DNA from: Colwellia sp. PAMC 20917
GTDB taxonomy: Bacteria; Pseudomonadota; Gammaproteobacteria; Enterobacterales; Alteromonadaceae
Assembly: GCF_001767295.1 (NCBI RefSeq)
Contig: NZ_CP014944.1
Span: 2,666,001 to 2,730,000, forward strand
Direction of reading: 5' to 3'
Length of the DNA stretch: 64,000 nucleotides
In this document: piece by piece, positions 29,379-36,939 of the stretch
How the letters are laid out: every line of letters starts with the position of its first letter
Position numbering within the stretch: position 1 is the stretch's first letter
Notes under the pieces: generated by a model
What the model saw: the letters and a program-made list of their open reading frames with translations, nothing else
The model's database searches: none
Told to the model about the DNA's origin: nothing
Translations under genes and position numbers: made by a program

Positions 29379-30425
29379 TTAAATTGAACAATGATAAAGA
29401 GAAAAGCCCTTTTGCTTAGCTAAAACTTGTGTTCTTCCAATCGCCTCTTCCATGATGGGTTGATAACGGAGAAAACTATTTGCCACCACAGTGACTTGTC
29501 CTTTTGGTTTTAAATGGGGTTTTATTTTTGAAAGGAATGTCTCTGTTGCTTGATAATTGGTTTTAAGGCCTTGATGAAAGGGGGGATTTGAAATAACGTA
29601 ATCGTACTTACCCTTTAGATCTGACAAGCTATCTGATGGAAAAACGTGGCCAGTTAAATTATTTAATTTCAATGTTGCTTGCGCTGAATATAATGCTAAG
29701 GCACTCACATCAAGTAAGTGTAACTTAATCTCAGGAAAAACTTTACCCAAGTAACTGGCTATGACTCCGGCACCACAGCCAAAATCGAGTATCTCACCGG
29801 TAATTTTCTTAGGTAAATTTTCCAACAATACCTGAGTGCCAATGTCGAGGCCGTTTTGACTGAATACACCAGGCAAGGCAACCACATCTACACTAGTGTC
29901 TTTAATCATAAAAGAATATGGCTTTAGCCAGTTGTCTAAGATAAAGGACTCTTGCGTTGCAAGTATATTGCTTGCGAATAATAAGCAATGGCGAGCAGCA
30001 TCAATTTTTGCACAATCGCCAAGCTGATGTTCGGTCAACTTTGCTAATGACTTAATACCACTTTTATTCTCACCGACAACCAAAACTAAACAATCATTTG
30101 CTATCGAGTCTTTTATCATCGCTAGCATAAAGGTTAATTCGGCCTTACTTTTAGGAAACTGAATAATCACTAAATCATGGGCAGCCTTACTTTGATAATA
30201 GACATTAAATACCGCAGTCATGTGAGTGAGGTCTAATCGTTTGGCTTGTAAATGTGATTGATAATTAGTGTTATAACATGTCATCGCTGCTTGAGCATGA
30301 AGTGCATGGTATTCTTGAAAAAAATCGTCAATAGGTAAGTTGATAAATAATGGCGCTTTTGCTTTTAGTAAATCGGGATTACGTAGCAATAATTGATTGA
30401 TGTTATCTAACAAAGTAATTCTCAA
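29379..30425 (-). CDS. rsmC: 16S rRNA (guanine-1207-N2)-methyltransferase RsmC
   Basis: RsmC methylates G1207 of 16S rRNA in the small subunit. The 348-residue product has the two-domain RsmC layout: a degenerate N-terminal methyltransferase domain and a C-terminal active one with the SAM motif ILDFGCGAGVIASYLG and the catalytic NPPFHQG. The first in-frame initiator is TTG at 30425, without a clear ribosome binding site; homology with the family N-terminus supports a start near there. It ends 34 bases before the kinase gene on the same strand. Confidence 0.92.
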   Translation of the reverse strand: MRITLLDNINQLLLRNPDLLKAKAPLFINLPIDDFFQEYHALHAQAAMTCYNTNYQSHLQAKRLDLTHMTAVFNVYYQSKAAHDLVIIQFPKSKAELTFMLAMIKDSIANDCLVLVVGENKSGIKSLAKLTEHQLGDCAKIDAARHCLLFASNILATQESFILDNWLKPYSFMIKDTSVDVVALPGVFSQNGLDIGTQVLLENLPKKITGEILDFGCGAGVIASYLGKVFPEIKLHLLDVSALALYSAQATLKLNNLTGHVFPSDSLSDLKGKYDYVISNPPFHQGLKTNYQATETFLSKIKPHLKPKGQVTVVANSFLRYQPIMEEAIGRTQVLAKQKGFSLYHCSI

Positions 30426-30506
30426 ATAATTGGGTTATGGCGTTCATAAATATATAGCTTATACCCTAAATTAATTAACGGTATTTTATACGCTTAACGA
30501 AAAGAT

Positions 30507-31895
30507 ATGTTTATAATAGCGGCTATTCTACGTGAATATTATTATCATGTCAGAAAGGCGAATAATAAATTTGCAAATCACCATATAAAATTCAGGGAGT
30601 GGGTTATTTTTACTAAATTTTTTACTTGGTTTAAAGTGAAACTAATACGCAGTGATAAGCGTGCATGGTTACTAAAGTTTCGCTATTTTACCGTCCCTAA
30701 CTGGTTTAGAAAAACACCTGTCGCTGAAGTTTACTTAGCACTTAATGACCCTTATAGCTTTATGCTGATTCAAGTGTTACCCGAGCTAGAGCAACGTTTC
30801 AATATTCAATTTAAATTATTTCTAGTTTATGAAAGTGTTCCAGGGGTAACTATCGATCCCAAATTAATGCGCACTTGGGCAATAAAAGATGCCAACTTTA
30901 TTGCTGATCAATATCAATTAAAAAAAATAACGCAACAACCGACTCAAGAATCACTCTTTACTGGTCAGCAAATGTGGCAGTTGCGACCTAAAACACTCGA
31001 TAATGCTTGGCAACTCTTTCAACAGACTTGGTCGAATGATTTTGATTACTACTATCATGCTTCTACACCAGTAATAAATTATCAAATTAAAAATTTAATG
31101 CGTTTAGTTAAACAAGGGCATTATTTACCTTCGTCTATTTTTATTGCGGGGCAATGGTTTGTCGGTATTGATAGGCTTGAACATCTAGAAAAACGTTTGG
31201 CTGACTTTGGTTTAGCAAAAGATGACAGTGTTGCTGTTTATCAAAAAAATAAATTAGTCTTTGCTGAGCAACAAGCGAAAGATAATGCCGCTGACATCGC
31301 TGACATCGCTGACATCGCTGACACGAAAATATTAGAAGCCTTTATTTCATTGCGAAGCCCTTATTCTTATATTGGTTTATTACAAGCAGAAAAGTTAAGT
31401 CAGCATTATCAGATCCCTTTAAAGATAAAACCGTTATTACCTTTGATTATGCGAGGGTTAACCACGACAGAAAATAAAGAACGTTATGCTGTTTTTGATG
31501 CCAGTCGTGAAGCCAAAAAACTTAATATTCCTTTTACCGGTATTGCAGATCCTTTAGGGCAAGGTATTTTTAATGCTTTTCAAATTTTTTCTTATGCAGA
31601 ACAACAAAATAAAGAGCTCGCTTTTATTAAGTCGGCGTTTAAAGCCATTTATGTTGACGGTTTAGACTTATCCCAGAAATCGGTAATCGAATCTTTATGT
31701 CAGCAGCATAAAATCAATTATCTACAAGCGTTAGAATATAATAATGAACATGACTGGCAACAATGGTCTGATACTAACCAAAGCACTTTAGATGGCATGG
31801 GGTTATGGGGAGCGCCTTGTTTTCGATTTCAAAATGTTATTTGTTGGGGGCAAGACCGTTTGGCACAAATTGAACAAGCGATTATTGTTTCATAA
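30507..31895 (+). CDS. Protein with two DsbA/HCCA-isomerase-like thioredoxin domains
   Basis: The 462-residue product carries two similar halves. Each starts with a pattern seen in 2-hydroxychromene-2-carboxylate isomerase and kappa-class GST relatives: VYLALNDPYSFMLIQ near residue 75 and AFISLRSPYSYIGLLQ near residue 278. The second half ends with the cis-proline-type segment GLWGAPCFRF. Neither half has a CxxC motif, so disulfide exchange is unlikely; glutathione-dependent chemistry is possible. The halves are joined by a repetitive linker (DIADIADIAD) coded by a 9-base tandem repeat. The N-terminal 40 residues are basic and unusual, so the true start may be later than ATG 30507. Confidence 0.7.
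   Translation: MFIIAAILREYYYHVRKANNKFANHHIKFREWVIFTKFFTWFKVKLIRSDKRAWLLKFRYFTVPNWFRKTPVAEVYLALNDPYSFMLIQVLPELEQRFNIQFKLFLVYESVPGVTIDPKLMRTWAIKDANFIADQYQLKKITQQPTQESLFTGQQMWQLRPKTLDNAWQLFQQTWSNDFDYYYHASTPVINYQIKNLMRLVKQGHYLPSSIFIAGQWFVGIDRLEHLEKRLADFGLAKDDSVAVYQKNKLVFAEQQAKDNAADIADIADIADTKILEAFISLRSPYSYIGLLQAEKLSQHYQIPLKIKPLLPLIMRGLTTTENKERYAVFDASREAKKLNIPFTGIADPLGQGIFNAFQIFSYAEQQNKELAFIKSAFKAIYVDGLDLSQKSVIESLCQQHKINYLQALEYNNEHDWQQWSDTNQSTLDGMGLWGAPCFRFQNVICWGQDRLAQIEQAIIVS
31290..31323 (+). repeat. 9-base in-frame tandem repeat in the two-domain linker
   Basis: GCTGACATC is repeated three times and followed by a partial fourth copy (GCTGACA), about 3.8 copies. Each unit encodes A-D-I, so copy-number change would lengthen the linker without a frameshift. 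Confidence 0.9.
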
Positions 31896-31939
31896 GATAT
31901 AATATATCCGTATTATCTTCATTTAGAGCACTATTGACT

Positions 31940-31966
31940 CAACATTAGAATAAATGTTCTAATGTT
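31940..31966 (+). terminator. Hairpin downstream of the two-domain gene
   Basis: CAACATTAGAA and TTCTAATGTTG form an 11-base perfect stem around a 5-6 base loop, 45 bases after the stop. The T run is poor (TTGTCC), so it may be a weak terminator that separates the gene from the riboswitch operon. Confidence 0.45.
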
Positions 31967-32019
31967 GTTGTCCTGAATTCAATAAAGTTTTGTTTTGTCA
32001 AACAAACGAAACTTATGAT

Positions 32020-32195
32020 AAAGGGCCAGAAGAGGAGCATTAACCAGGTAGTTATCATAAAGAGATCAAGCTCTAATGATTGGTAACGAGGGGGATTAAT
32101 GCCGAGGTAAGTAATTTTTTTGATAATTTACTTATCGGTTGTTTGGGTTGAATCCTAACAATTGTCACCAACTTGGTGGGGAGCTTCTGGCCTTT
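32020..32195 (+). promoter_or_regulatory. Lysine riboswitch (L-box/LYS element)
   Basis: The leader folds as a lysine aptamer. The closing P1 stem pairs GCCAGAAG (32025-32032) with CTTCTGGC (32184-32191). The conserved core follows in order: AGAGGAGC just inside P1, GAGGGGGATTAATGCCGAGG in the central part, a P4 arm (AAGTAA with TTACTT), and CACCAACTTGGTGGGGAGC (a P5 hairpin and the 3' core). It sits directly before a dapA paralogue and other lysine-pathway genes, as expected. No strong terminator hairpin with a T run follows, so control is probably at translation. Confidence 0.9.
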
Positions 32196-32258
32196 GTAAA
32201 GCCTAATGCTCTTCACATAAGTGATTGTTATCTTGGTTATTACAAACGCCTAAAAGTT

Positions 32259-32284
32259 CTCCGAACGAACAGAGTTCGAGAGAA
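32259..32284 (+). promoter_or_regulatory. Possible ribosome-binding-site-sequestering hairpin of the riboswitch
   Basis: CTCCGAAC (32259-32266) can pair with GTTCGAG (32274-32280) with one bulged base. The 3' arm covers most of the only ribosome binding site (GAGAG) before ATG 32285. This would let lysine binding shut off translation, the usual expression mode of gammaproteobacterial lysine riboswitches. The switch partner strand was not worked out. Confidence 0.5.
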
Positions 32285-33217
32285 ATGAATCAAATAAAAC
32301 TATCAAAAAAAATTAGCTTAACAGCTAACCCTACGCCTCATCATACTATTTTATGGACCGCATTAATTACGCCATTACTTGATAATGGTGAAATCGATTT
32401 CCCAAGCCTCAAACAGTTAGCTATTAGTCAGTCTGACGCCGGTAATGGCATTGTCTTGCTCGGTAGTACCGGAGAGGGCCTGGCCTTAACATCGCAAGAG
32501 CAAGTTAAGATTGTTGAATTCGTTTGCCAGTTATCACTCAGCGCGCCTTTAATGGTGGCTGTTGGCGGCTATCAGTTAACGGAGCAAATTAATTGGATAA
32601 CGGCTTGTAATAAATTACCTATTTCAGCCTACTTACTTGGTAGTCCCATTTACGCAAAGCCGGGTGTGATAGGTCAAACGCAATGGTTTAGTGCTTTACT
32701 TGATGCCGCCAACTTCCCCTGTATGTTATATAACGTCCCCTCTCGTAGCGGTGTTTCTATTGCTATTGAAACTTTACAGGCGGTGCAAAATCATCAGCAT
32801 TGTTGGGCGTTAAAAGAAGCCAGTGGCGATTTAAATCAGGTACTCGCCTATCACCAGTATTGTCCAGATATTGCCCTATATAGTGGTGAAGACGCCATGA
32901 TGCCTTACTTAGCACAAGCAGGTGTAAAAGGGTTAGTTTCGGTTTGTAGTAATGTCTGGCCGGCAGCGACTCATCAATACGTCGAGCTATCACTAGCTGG
33001 TGAGACCCAAGGTTTATTTCCACTTTGGCAAAATGCGGTCGATGAGCTTTTTCAGGTGGCAAGTCCCATACCCGTAAAAGTATTAATGCACCAAAATAAA
33101 ATGATCAACACTCCCTTTTTACGTGCGCCGTTAACCCATTTAGAACTTAACGACTGCAACTCGCTGTTAGCATCAGATAAATTAATTAATCAATGGCTTG
33201 AAAATCAAGCTAAGTGA
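32285..33217 (+). CDS. 4-hydroxy-tetrahydrodipicolinate synthase family protein (DapA paralogue)
   Basis: DapA condenses pyruvate with aspartate semialdehyde, the first committed step to lysine. The 310-residue product keeps the Schiff-base lysine K177 (WALKEASGD), the tyrosine Y149 (LYNVPSRSG) and the GSTGEG loop, where canonical DapA usually has GTTGE. ATG 32285 has GAGAG upstream; an in-frame TTG at 32225 lies in the leader. It is the first gene after the lysine riboswitch, so a role in lysine synthesis is far more likely than in sialic acid or other aldolase branches of the family. Confidence 0.88.
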   Translation: MNQIKLSKKISLTANPTPHHTILWTALITPLLDNGEIDFPSLKQLAISQSDAGNGIVLLGSTGEGLALTSQEQVKIVEFVCQLSLSAPLMVAVGGYQLTEQINWITACNKLPISAYLLGSPIYAKPGVIGQTQWFSALLDAANFPCMLYNVPSRSGVSIAIETLQAVQNHQHCWALKEASGDLNQVLAYHQYCPDIALYSGEDAMMPYLAQAGVKGLVSVCSNVWPAATHQYVELSLAGETQGLFPLWQNAVDELFQVASPIPVKVLMHQNKMINTPFLRAPLTHLELNDCNSLLASDKLINQWLENQAK

Positions 33218-33247
33218 TCCCTTTAAGTATTAACATGAGAATTTAAA

Positions 33248-33997
33248 ATGAATTGGCAAGAAACATTAACACAATTAGAAGCAGGTACTGTTCGTGCGGC
33301 AAATCAAGATAAAGCAGGAAATTGGCAGGCCAATGTAGCCGTAAAAGAAGCGATATTATCAGCATTTAAAGCGGGCGAAAACATTGCTTTTGATGGCATT
33401 TACAAGGGGTTTGTCGATAAACATAATTTACCTGCGCGTGAGTTTACCGCTGACGATAAAGTACGATTAGTCCCGGGTGGTTCTTCAGTTCGCCGTGGTG
33501 CGCATGTTGCTCCTGGTGTCATTATTATGCCACCCGCTTACATTAATGTTGGGGCTTTTGTTGATACAGGCACTATGATTGATAGCCATGCATTAATTGG
33601 CTCGTGCGCACAAATAGGTAAAAATGTTCATGTTTCTGCCGCTGTTCAAATTGGTGGTGTTTTAGAGCCGGTTGGTGCAAGCCCTGTTATTATCGAAGAT
33701 GGTGCCTTTCTAAGTGCTGGTGTGGTCATTGTCGAAGGTATTGTTGTTAAAAAAGGGGCTGTTTTAGCGCCAGGCGTCTCACTTTCAGCGTCAGTGCCTG
33801 TTTACGATTGTGTGAATGAAGTGATGCTTGAAAAAGGTGCTGATATTCCTGAACGTGCTGTAGTGGTGCCAGGAACACGTCCGGTTTCAGGGGCGTGGGC
33901 GAAAACGCACGGTTTAAATATGGCTTGTGCATTAATCGTTAAATATCGCGATGAAAAAAGTAATGCCTCGTTAGAACTCGAGTCTATTTTACGTTAA
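33248..33997 (+). CDS. dapD: Tetrahydrodipicolinate N-succinyltransferase family protein (short DapD)
   Basis: DapD transfers a succinyl group from succinyl-CoA to tetrahydrodipicolinate. The product is 249 residues, shorter than the roughly 274 of the common gammaproteobacterial enzyme. It has an N-terminal helical domain (about 1-75) and a left-handed beta-helix with hexapeptide turns (GAHVAPGVIIMPPAYINVGA, then IDSHALIGSCAQIGKNVHVS and QIGGVLEP). The last two segments match DapD strongly. It starts 30 bases after the dapA-like gene. An acetyl donor cannot be excluded by eye. Confidence 0.85.
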   Translation: MNWQETLTQLEAGTVRAANQDKAGNWQANVAVKEAILSAFKAGENIAFDGIYKGFVDKHNLPAREFTADDKVRLVPGGSSVRRGAHVAPGVIIMPPAYINVGAFVDTGTMIDSHALIGSCAQIGKNVHVSAAVQIGGVLEPVGASPVIIEDGAFLSAGVVIVEGIVVKKGAVLAPGVSLSASVPVYDCVNEVMLEKGADIPERAVVVPGTRPVSGAWAKTHGLNMACALIVKYRDEKSNASLELESILR

Positions 33998-34023
33998 GCC
34001 CTCTAAGGTAAAGCAGGAATATC

Positions 34024-35268
34024 ATGTCTGAGTTAGTCAATACTACCTATTGTTTTGATTCTCCTTCGGCGCTTGAATTAAGCGCTGAGTTAACAAAACA
34101 ACAACCTGAAAGTAGCCAGCAAGAAGGTTACTTTGTTTATCATCTTGATGCGCTTAAAGCCCATTTAGCCGAACTACAACGACAAGACGTTATTAAGTTA
34201 TGGTTTGCGGTAAAAGCGAACCCGTTATCTAACATCATTAAAACCTTAGACGATGCGGGTTTTAATTTTGATGTGGCGAGCAGTGGCGAATTAAATCAAG
34301 TCTTAAAGCAAGGTATTACACCCGAACGTATCTTAAATACCGGTCCGGCAAAATCAAAAGCACAAATAACGTCGTTCATTAAACAAGGGGTTAATATTTT
34401 TGTTGCTGAAAGTTTGAATCAATTAATTTGGTTAAATGAAGCAGCTATTGAGCATAATGTTAAGCCAAGAGTGCTGTTGCGGGTTCAGTTGCAATGGCCA
34501 GAGGGTGAAAAAAACCCTTTAGGGGGAAATTCCCTAACACCATTTGGTTTGTCGATAGAGCAGTGGCAAAGCATTAAAGTCGTTAACTTTCCTGGTATTG
34601 AGTTGTGTGGTTTACATATTTTTCAATGGGGCAATATGCTCAGTAATGAAAAAATGTTCTCGCTGTGGTCACAAATGGTTGCACCATTAAAAGGTTTAGC
34701 TGATGACATAGGTATGCCATTAAAAATCTTAGATTTAGGTGGCGGTTTAGGTATTGATTATTTACAGCAAGGCAAAACACTTTCTTGGCAGAAAATTATT
34801 GCTGATTTGGCAATCATAAAGCAGCAGGCAGGTGCCGAAGAGTTATGGTTAGAGTTGGGCCGTTTTGCGGTTGCTGAGTGTGGTTATTATGTGGTCCCCG
34901 TAGTTGATAGAAAAATTAATTATGGTCAAGAGCAGTTAGTCTTAGCTGCAGGTATTAATCATTTGTTAAGACCTGCGATAACAGAACAGCCTTTTCCGGT
35001 AAATTTACTACGAGAATCTGCACACGAAAAACAGTTGTTTGATATTCATGGTCCGCTATGTACCAGTATGGACAAATTGGGTAAGTTGCCTTTGCCTGAT
35101 GACGTATCCGTTGGCGATCAACTGGTATTTGGCTATTGCGGTGCCTACGGTTTTACTGAAAGTATGCCGTTTTTTCTTTGTCACCATATCGCTGCTGAAT
35201 ATGTGTTTAGTCAAGGGACGTTGATTGAAGTCAGAGCAGCACAACCAGCGGATTGGTATTTAAGATAG
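34024..35268 (+). CDS. PLP-dependent decarboxylase, diaminopimelate-decarboxylase-like (LysA family)
   Basis: This 414-residue fold-type III enzyme has the PLP lysine K64 (FAVKANP), H198 (LHIFQWGNM), the glycine loop DLGGGLGIDY, ELGR (277-280), the catalytic cysteine C346 in GPLCTSMDKL and GAYGF near 373. Family members decarboxylate meso-diaminopimelate to lysine, or related D-amino-acid centres in siderophore and polyamine pathways. The segment HIFQWGNM replaces the HIGSQ typical of standard LysA, so the specificity could differ. Riboswitch control and neighbours point to lysine formation. It starts 27 bases after dapD. Confidence 0.8.
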   Translation: MSELVNTTYCFDSPSALELSAELTKQQPESSQQEGYFVYHLDALKAHLAELQRQDVIKLWFAVKANPLSNIIKTLDDAGFNFDVASSGELNQVLKQGITPERILNTGPAKSKAQITSFIKQGVNIFVAESLNQLIWLNEAAIEHNVKPRVLLRVQLQWPEGEKNPLGGNSLTPFGLSIEQWQSIKVVNFPGIELCGLHIFQWGNMLSNEKMFSLWSQMVAPLKGLADDIGMPLKILDLGGGLGIDYLQQGKTLSWQKIIADLAIIKQQAGAEELWLELGRFAVAECGYYVVPVVDRKINYGQEQLVLAAGINHLLRPAITEQPFPVNLLRESAHEKQLFDIHGPLCTSMDKLGKLPLPDDVSVGDQLVFGYCGAYGFTESMPFFLCHHIAAEYVFSQGTLIEVRAAQPADWYLR

Positions 35269-35310
35269 CGATAAATACTTCAGCTTAATATTTAAGATAA
35301 AGTGAACAAA

Positions 35311-36438
35311 ATGAATGAAATAAAAAAAGAAGTTATGCATGTTGGTGAAATGGCGAGCGGCGCAGCACTTACTGTTCCTGTTTATCGTATAAAAGGACGT
35401 ACTGATGCGCCCAGTGTTTATATTCAAGCGAATATGCATGGCGCTGAAGTGCAAGGTAATGCGGTTATTTTTCAATTATTAGAATTATTGAAAAATACAA
35501 AAATCAATGGCGATATTACCTTAGTACCTTATGCTAACCCTGTGGGTTGCAATCATAAAAATGGTGAATATACCCTTGGCAGATTTGATCCTATCACCGG
35601 AGTGAATTGGAACCGGATGTATCACTTTGATGAAAGCATTATCAAACCGTTTGTTCGTGAATGTATTGGCAAAACAAATCAAGTCATTGAAGCCAATTTT
35701 AAAAAGCTAATGATTGAAAGTATTGAAGAAAAACTTAACCATAATATTTATGGGCTAACGACCGGACAACGTATTGCTTATCAATTACAGCGCTTGGCGC
35801 ATCAAGCTGACTACGTTTTAGACTTACATACCGGCCCTATTTCAAGTAAACATTTATACTGCCCTGAATATGCGCAAGAAAGCGCTCAGTACTTTGATAT
35901 TCCACATACATTATTAATTCCTAATGACTTTGATGGTGCCTTAGACGAAGCAACATTCTGCCCTTGGTGGTCATTACAAGACGCTTTTGCTGAATTAGGT
36001 ATCGAGTTTTCGATTAGTTCAGCGTCTATTAACAAAGAAAGCTTTACCGTTGAATTAGGCTCGCAAGAACAGATTGATCTTGATGTAGCCTTAGAAGATG
36101 CTAAAAGCATTATGAATTATTTGCAGCATAAAAACGTCATCAACACCACAGACTACCGACCTAAAACGATGACACGTTATGGATGTTATTTAAAAAACTA
36201 CAAAGCCTTTTATTCGCCAATGGGAGGGATGGTCGATTACTTGGCTGAATTTGGTCAACCATTAGCGGCGGGTGAACCACTGGCGAGAATTTTGCGCATG
36301 GATAATTATGGTGACGGCGATCCATTGCACTATATTTCATTGGATAAGAAAGTTATTCCTATTTTACATTTTGCCTCGGCGAGTGTGAATCAAGGTACAG
36401 AATTATATAAAGTGTTTAGTGAGTATTTTGAGTTTTAA
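35311..36438 (+). CDS. Succinylglutamate desuccinylase/aspartoacylase family metallohydrolase
   Basis: The 375-residue enzyme belongs to the AstE/ASPA branch of the M14 fold. Zinc ligands H43 and E46 (NMHGAEVQGN) and H173 (DLHTG), the substrate-binding NWNRMY, and the catalytic glutamate E248 (FTVELG) are all visible, and a C-terminal beta domain follows. Such enzymes remove succinyl or acetyl groups from amino acids. In a lysine-regulated operon with dapD, removal of succinate from N-succinyl-diaminopimelate, the job of DapE, is the most economical reading but is unproven. I chose ATG 35311 over GTG 35302 because AAGATAA is well spaced for it. Confidence 0.82.
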   Translation: MNEIKKEVMHVGEMASGAALTVPVYRIKGRTDAPSVYIQANMHGAEVQGNAVIFQLLELLKNTKINGDITLVPYANPVGCNHKNGEYTLGRFDPITGVNWNRMYHFDESIIKPFVRECIGKTNQVIEANFKKLMIESIEEKLNHNIYGLTTGQRIAYQLQRLAHQADYVLDLHTGPISSKHLYCPEYAQESAQYFDIPHTLLIPNDFDGALDEATFCPWWSLQDAFAELGIEFSISSASINKESFTVELGSQEQIDLDVALEDAKSIMNYLQHKNVINTTDYRPKTMTRYGCYLKNYKAFYSPMGGMVDYLAEFGQPLAAGEPLARILRMDNYGDGDPLHYISLDKKVIPILHFASASVNQGTELYKVFSEYFEF

Positions 36439-36506
36439 TACTGTGTGAATTAGCCTTGATTTATGGATAAGGTATTGACAATACTACTGTTGCCAATACC
36501 TTTGAA

Positions 36507-36800
36507 CTACTTGTTTTTTTGCTCTTTTTGGCGAGATTGTTCGATACTCGCGCTAAGTTCTTTGGCTAAAGATTGGACTTCGGGTATAAAATCTTGCATT
36601 AACTGTTGTGAAAGTATGATTGAGTCTTGAATAATTAAAGGCATTTTTTTCGTCATACTTCTGCCAATATCTGAACGATAAAATGTTATTAACCCTTGTA
36701 TTTCTGCTTCGGTAAAATTGCGGCTGTAAATGTCTATCATTGGCTCTTTAAAGCTATGCCAATTCATTTTCTCATGAAGAAGGGCATTTACTTTATTCAT
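36507..36800 (-). CDS. Short DUF2059 domain protein
   Basis: The 97-residue product matches the DUF2059 core: a tryptophan-containing helix, IDIYSRNFTEAEIQGLITFY then RSDIGRSMTKKMP, and a long final helix with a basic tail. Typical family members are about 180 residues with a signal peptide and an N-terminal helical region. Here a stop codon lies only six codons upstream of ATG 36800, so those parts are absent. It may be a true short cytoplasmic form or the remnant of a longer exported protein. Function unknown. Confidence 0.65.
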   Translation of the reverse strand: MNKVNALLHEKMNWHSFKEPMIDIYSRNFTEAEIQGLITFYRSDIGRSMTKKMPLIIQDSIILSQQLMQDFIPEVQSLAKELSASIEQSRQKEQKNK

Positions 36801-36872
36801 ATATTTATCATCACATTATTTGTTGTATAACACCGCTAATGCTTATATGTTTTTAGCAAGACTTACCTATAT

Positions 36873-36911
36873 TAAGGCCTCTTAACATTCATTAAGAGGC
36901 CTTATTTTTTT
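36873..36911. terminator. Hairpin terminator between the peptidase and DUF2059 genes
   Basis: TAAGGCCTCTTAA and TTAAGAGGCCTTA form a perfect 13-base stem (36873-36904). The best T run is on the plus strand. The gene ending nearest is the minus-strand peptidase (36940), for which the downstream tract is only A/T-rich, so the direction is unclear. Confidence 0.65.
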
Positions 36912-36939
36912 ATCAGATAATTTTGTCTTATTTTAATCG

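Noticed and set aside
32225-32284. In-frame TTG start for the dapA paralogue at 32225
   Set aside because: It lies in the riboswitch leader without a ribosome binding site; ATG 32285 has GAGAG and fits the family N-terminus better.
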